DNA of 64,000 nucleotides, from positions 1 through 64,000 of the IMG/VR virus record IMGVR_UViG_3300033155_001835; one strand, given 5' to 3'. Origin of the DNA: a virus. Made by a program: the position numbers and the translations under genes. Below the pieces are notes generated by a model, which worked only from the letters and a program-made list of their open reading frames with translations, did not search any database and was not told the DNA's origin. Positions 61,760-64,000 of this stretch are shown piece by piece (the stretch's first letter is position 1; the number at the start of each line of letters is the position of its first letter).

Positions 61760-64000
61760 ATGACTCTAGCTTCTCAAGGTTTTCAAACACAAGTTAGTTC
61801 GGTTCCGTTTTCAACGGACATACCTACTCGTGTAAACATTAAGAAGAGGAGAGAGATTGTTACTTACAGAACGTTGAGTAATAGAGACAACATCAATATT
61901 GCATATCTGATTGGACAAGAAATAACACCTAGTAACAATTTGTTTGTATCAGACAGAAGCACTTCTCTTACACAGAATCGTATTCCTAGCACACAAGATG
62001 TCACAGTAGCTGTTACAAAGGTGCTTAACCTTAACGTAGATAAGTTTCTTGTTACAGATCAGTTTACAACAGAAACGGCTACCAAGCCCGAGGTGCCTCT
62101 TTTCTATACACATACGCTTGAAAACTTCAATGAAAATGTAGATGACTTCAATGAGTTAACCCTGCTTTCTATTGAGTTTGCCGATGAGACTCTTCAGCCT
62201 ATTAGTTTTACCGAATACCTTTTGGAACCTGCTACTGGCCTTCTCTACAATAATATTGAAAACTCATACAATGATGCAGATGGGTCTTTCGATGTGACGT
62301 TCGTTAAATATACAGTGAAGCAAGTTGTTGGTAGTGAAACAACAATTTCTATCTATCACGAACTAGTAAGTAATACTCCAATTTATAGTCTTGCTGATTT
62401 CGATGATGTTGATATCTCTGGTAATATTCTTGCTGGTCGAAAGAAGTACTTGGTTGAAGAGCTTCCTGGTAGACAATACTTTGTTATCACGTTGCCTATA
62501 ACTGACAGGTATGCTTACAAAGAAACACCTGAGTCGCGCATCAAGGTTCTCAACCCTACAGCTATTGATACTGATGCACCTTGGAATTTGCGTGTCAGCA
62601 ATGGTGAGTTTGTTACTTCGTTACGTAAGACAGAAACTTCATCTGTCAACCATAAGTATCACATTCCTGAGTTTAACAGTCAGACTTTCTTCCCTTACCC
62701 TCCTTACAAACTACAGGTGGAACAGAAGGCTACCTGGCTATATGACACCTTAATCAAGGTGCCTAAGAATGTTGCTTACAATGAACCACTTGACTTACAT
62801 ATCGACATCATTGTTATCGATGTAGATAATGAAGTGAAGTATGCCTACAGTACCAACAGCGCTAAACAGGGCATTCTCTATCAAGGATCCACTAGATATA
62901 CAGATGGTGTCTTGAGTGTAGATGCTCTGGGTGGTTTTATTGAACTTACAGATAAGGTTCGTGATGATGACGAAATTCTTGTTTCCTATTACACAGAAGA
63001 GAACGAATACGAATTTACCACTATTGATTTCAATCCAGTCAACAATTTGGACATTCTTAATCAACGTGTCATTCTTTATGTCAATCCAGAAGTGGTTGGT
63101 ATCACTGGTGCTCTAGATAGAACTCTGTATTACTTGATAGTCAATTCTCTAGGTGAGATTACATACTCTAGTCAGGTTGCAGAACATCTTGGTAGTATTT
63201 TAGATCCTGCTACAGCCAAGATGGTTTCTGAAGACTTCAATGCTGATGGTACTCCTAGTCGTACCTTCTACTATGATGTACCTACCGAGGAAGCTGCCTC
63301 TGGAGTTCATGTCCGCGTGACCAGTGGTATTCTTACAGACCAGCTTGAAAGCTTTTCGTTTGTCGATAAGTACACTGTTGAAAGTGTATTGTTAGCTTCT
63401 ACCATCTTCCCATCTGGTGCAGCTGGTTTGAACTATCAAGAAAACCCACGCTACTTGGTGCTTGCTGATGTATATGTAGGTGAGTCTGAGACTCCAGATG
63501 GTCTGTCCCGCCTTGATGTCAGAGTACAGGGTGGCGGTATCAAGAATGAGTATGTCGAAACAGCTATGCAACAAAACGCTGAGGTTGCCTGGTATAACGA
63601 TTTTAATGCTCGCAGACCATATCCTGGTGCTGGTGCATTCATGGCTGAACTACCTCAGACGTTACTCACAGAGCATGGTGGTACTTTTACCCAAGACCAG
63701 CTTAATGATATCGTCGGTAGACACATGAAAATGGGTGGTTATCCTATTGTCAAGACTTACGGTATTGATCCAACCATTACAGAGGAGACAGTAGGTTCTG
63801 GATATGTTACAGTGAATTGGCCAAGTTATGGCTCTGCTGTAACATACAATGTTTATATTTCGACTTCACTTAATGTTGGTTTGATCGCAGACAATAACGC
63901 TCCAATTGCCGATGTTGCTTCTGGCAATCAATACACAGCGAGCGGCTTAACTCCTTCTACCAAATACTACCTTAAGGTAGGAGGCATAGATGATGACGAT
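61760..64000 (+). CDS. Large fibre/adhesin protein, cut by window end
   Basis: Partial gene: ATG 61760 (AAGG just upstream) reads open to the last base, 747 codons, without stop. The visible part is beta-rich with a repeating strand plan (NIKKRREIVTYRTLSNRDNI; VTFVKYTVKQVVGSETTISI; YVNPEVVGITGALDRTLYYL). Near the end (from about 675) a fibronectin-III-like unit appears (GYVTVNWPSYGSAVTYNVYI; GLTPSTKYYLKVGG). Likely another tail fibre or tail-surface protein. Nothing can be said of its C terminus. Confidence 0.65.
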   Translation, partial: MTLASQGFQTQVSSVPFSTDIPTRVNIKKRREIVTYRTLSNRDNINIAYLIGQEITPSNNLFVSDRSTSLTQNRIPSTQDVTVAVTKVLNLNVDKFLVTDQFTTETATKPEVPLFYTHTLENFNENVDDFNELTLLSIEFADETLQPISFTEYLLEPATGLLYNNIENSYNDADGSFDVTFVKYTVKQVVGSETTISIYHELVSNTPIYSLADFDDVDISGNILAGRKKYLVEELPGRQYFVITLPITDRYAYKETPESRIKVLNPTAIDTDAPWNLRVSNGEFVTSLRKTETSSVNHKYHIPEFNSQTFFPYPPYKLQVEQKATWLYDTLIKVPKNVAYNEPLDLHIDIIVIDVDNEVKYAYSTNSAKQGILYQGSTRYTDGVLSVDALGGFIELTDKVRDDDEILVSYYTEENEYEFTTIDFNPVNNLDILNQRVILYVNPEVVGITGALDRTLYYLIVNSLGEITYSSQVAEHLGSILDPATAKMVSEDFNADGTPSRTFYYDVPTEEAASGVHVRVTSGILTDQLESFSFVDKYTVESVLLASTIFPSGAAGLNYQENPRYLVLADVYVGESETPDGLSRLDVRVQGGGIKNEYVETAMQQNAEVAWYNDFNARRPYPGAGAFMAELPQTLLTEHGGTFTQDQLNDIVGRHMKMGGYPIVKTYGIDPTITEETVGSGYVTVNWPSYGSAVTYNVYISTSLNVGLIADNNAPIADVASGNQYTASGLTPSTKYYLKVGGIDDDD

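Noticed and set aside
1-64000. tRNA genes, CRISPR arrays, insertion sequences, integrase
   Set aside because: None recognised on reading; a dedicated tRNA and repeat search would be needed for certainty.

Overview
The window is the virion-structure region of a large tailed bacteriophage with a contractile tail (myovirus morphotype). It carries a terminase large subunit, a portal fused to a MuF-like domain, a prohead protease/scaffold, an HK97-type capsid protein, connectors, a tail sheath, tail-tube proteins, tail assembly chaperones, very large tail or internal proteins, a hub with a peptidase, a gp25-like wedge, a baseplate-J protein and a long series of adhesin or fibre genes. The gene sizes (1014 to 2035 codons) and the number of injected-type proteins suggest a jumbo-class phage. 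Strong AGGAGG ribosome sites and frequent TTG/GTG starts are compatible with a Gram-positive host, but nothing here proves the host. No tRNA, CRISPR array, IS element or integrase was recognised.

Layout. 25-1516: four small leftward genes, each with an AGGAG-type ribosome site and richer in G+C than the rest. 1517-1960: divergent non-coding region with repeats and a short palindrome next to the first rightward gene. 1961-4826: eleven very small, tightly overlapping rightward genes. Eight of them carry the same short peptide (Q-x-E-F-x-F-V type), at the N terminus in six and the C terminus in two. Several also contain segments that match the phage's own tail tube, capsid, protease and head proteins. 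4811-10334: a Cys-cluster protein, a 1014-residue polyvalent protein (ADP-ribosyltransferase-like, kinase-like and zinc-protease-like signatures) and three Gly/Ala-rich small proteins. 10343-21834: terminase, portal-MuF, protease/scaffold (with an internal in-frame start), a head protein and the major capsid protein, closed by a strong terminator. 21923-31879: connectors, sheath, three tail-tube-like proteins (a terminator and promoter-like block sits between the first and second) and two chaperones. 31890-46483: three giant proteins: a tape-measure candidate, a protein with a GDVDGD motif resembling the RNA polymerase active-site loop, and a hub with an M15-type peptidase. 46486-50615: baseplate. 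50615-64000: LamG, Ig-like, propeller-like and fibre proteins; the last gene runs off the window.

How the parts fit. The rightward genes follow the usual order packaging, head, neck, tail, baseplate, fibres, mostly with ATGA/TAATG overlaps that imply translational coupling. The least explained part, and the best candidate for an undescribed system, is the tagged mini-gene cassette at 2532-4826. Its shared peptide resembles the bacterial sliding-clamp-binding motif, and its variable parts look like pieces of virion proteins.
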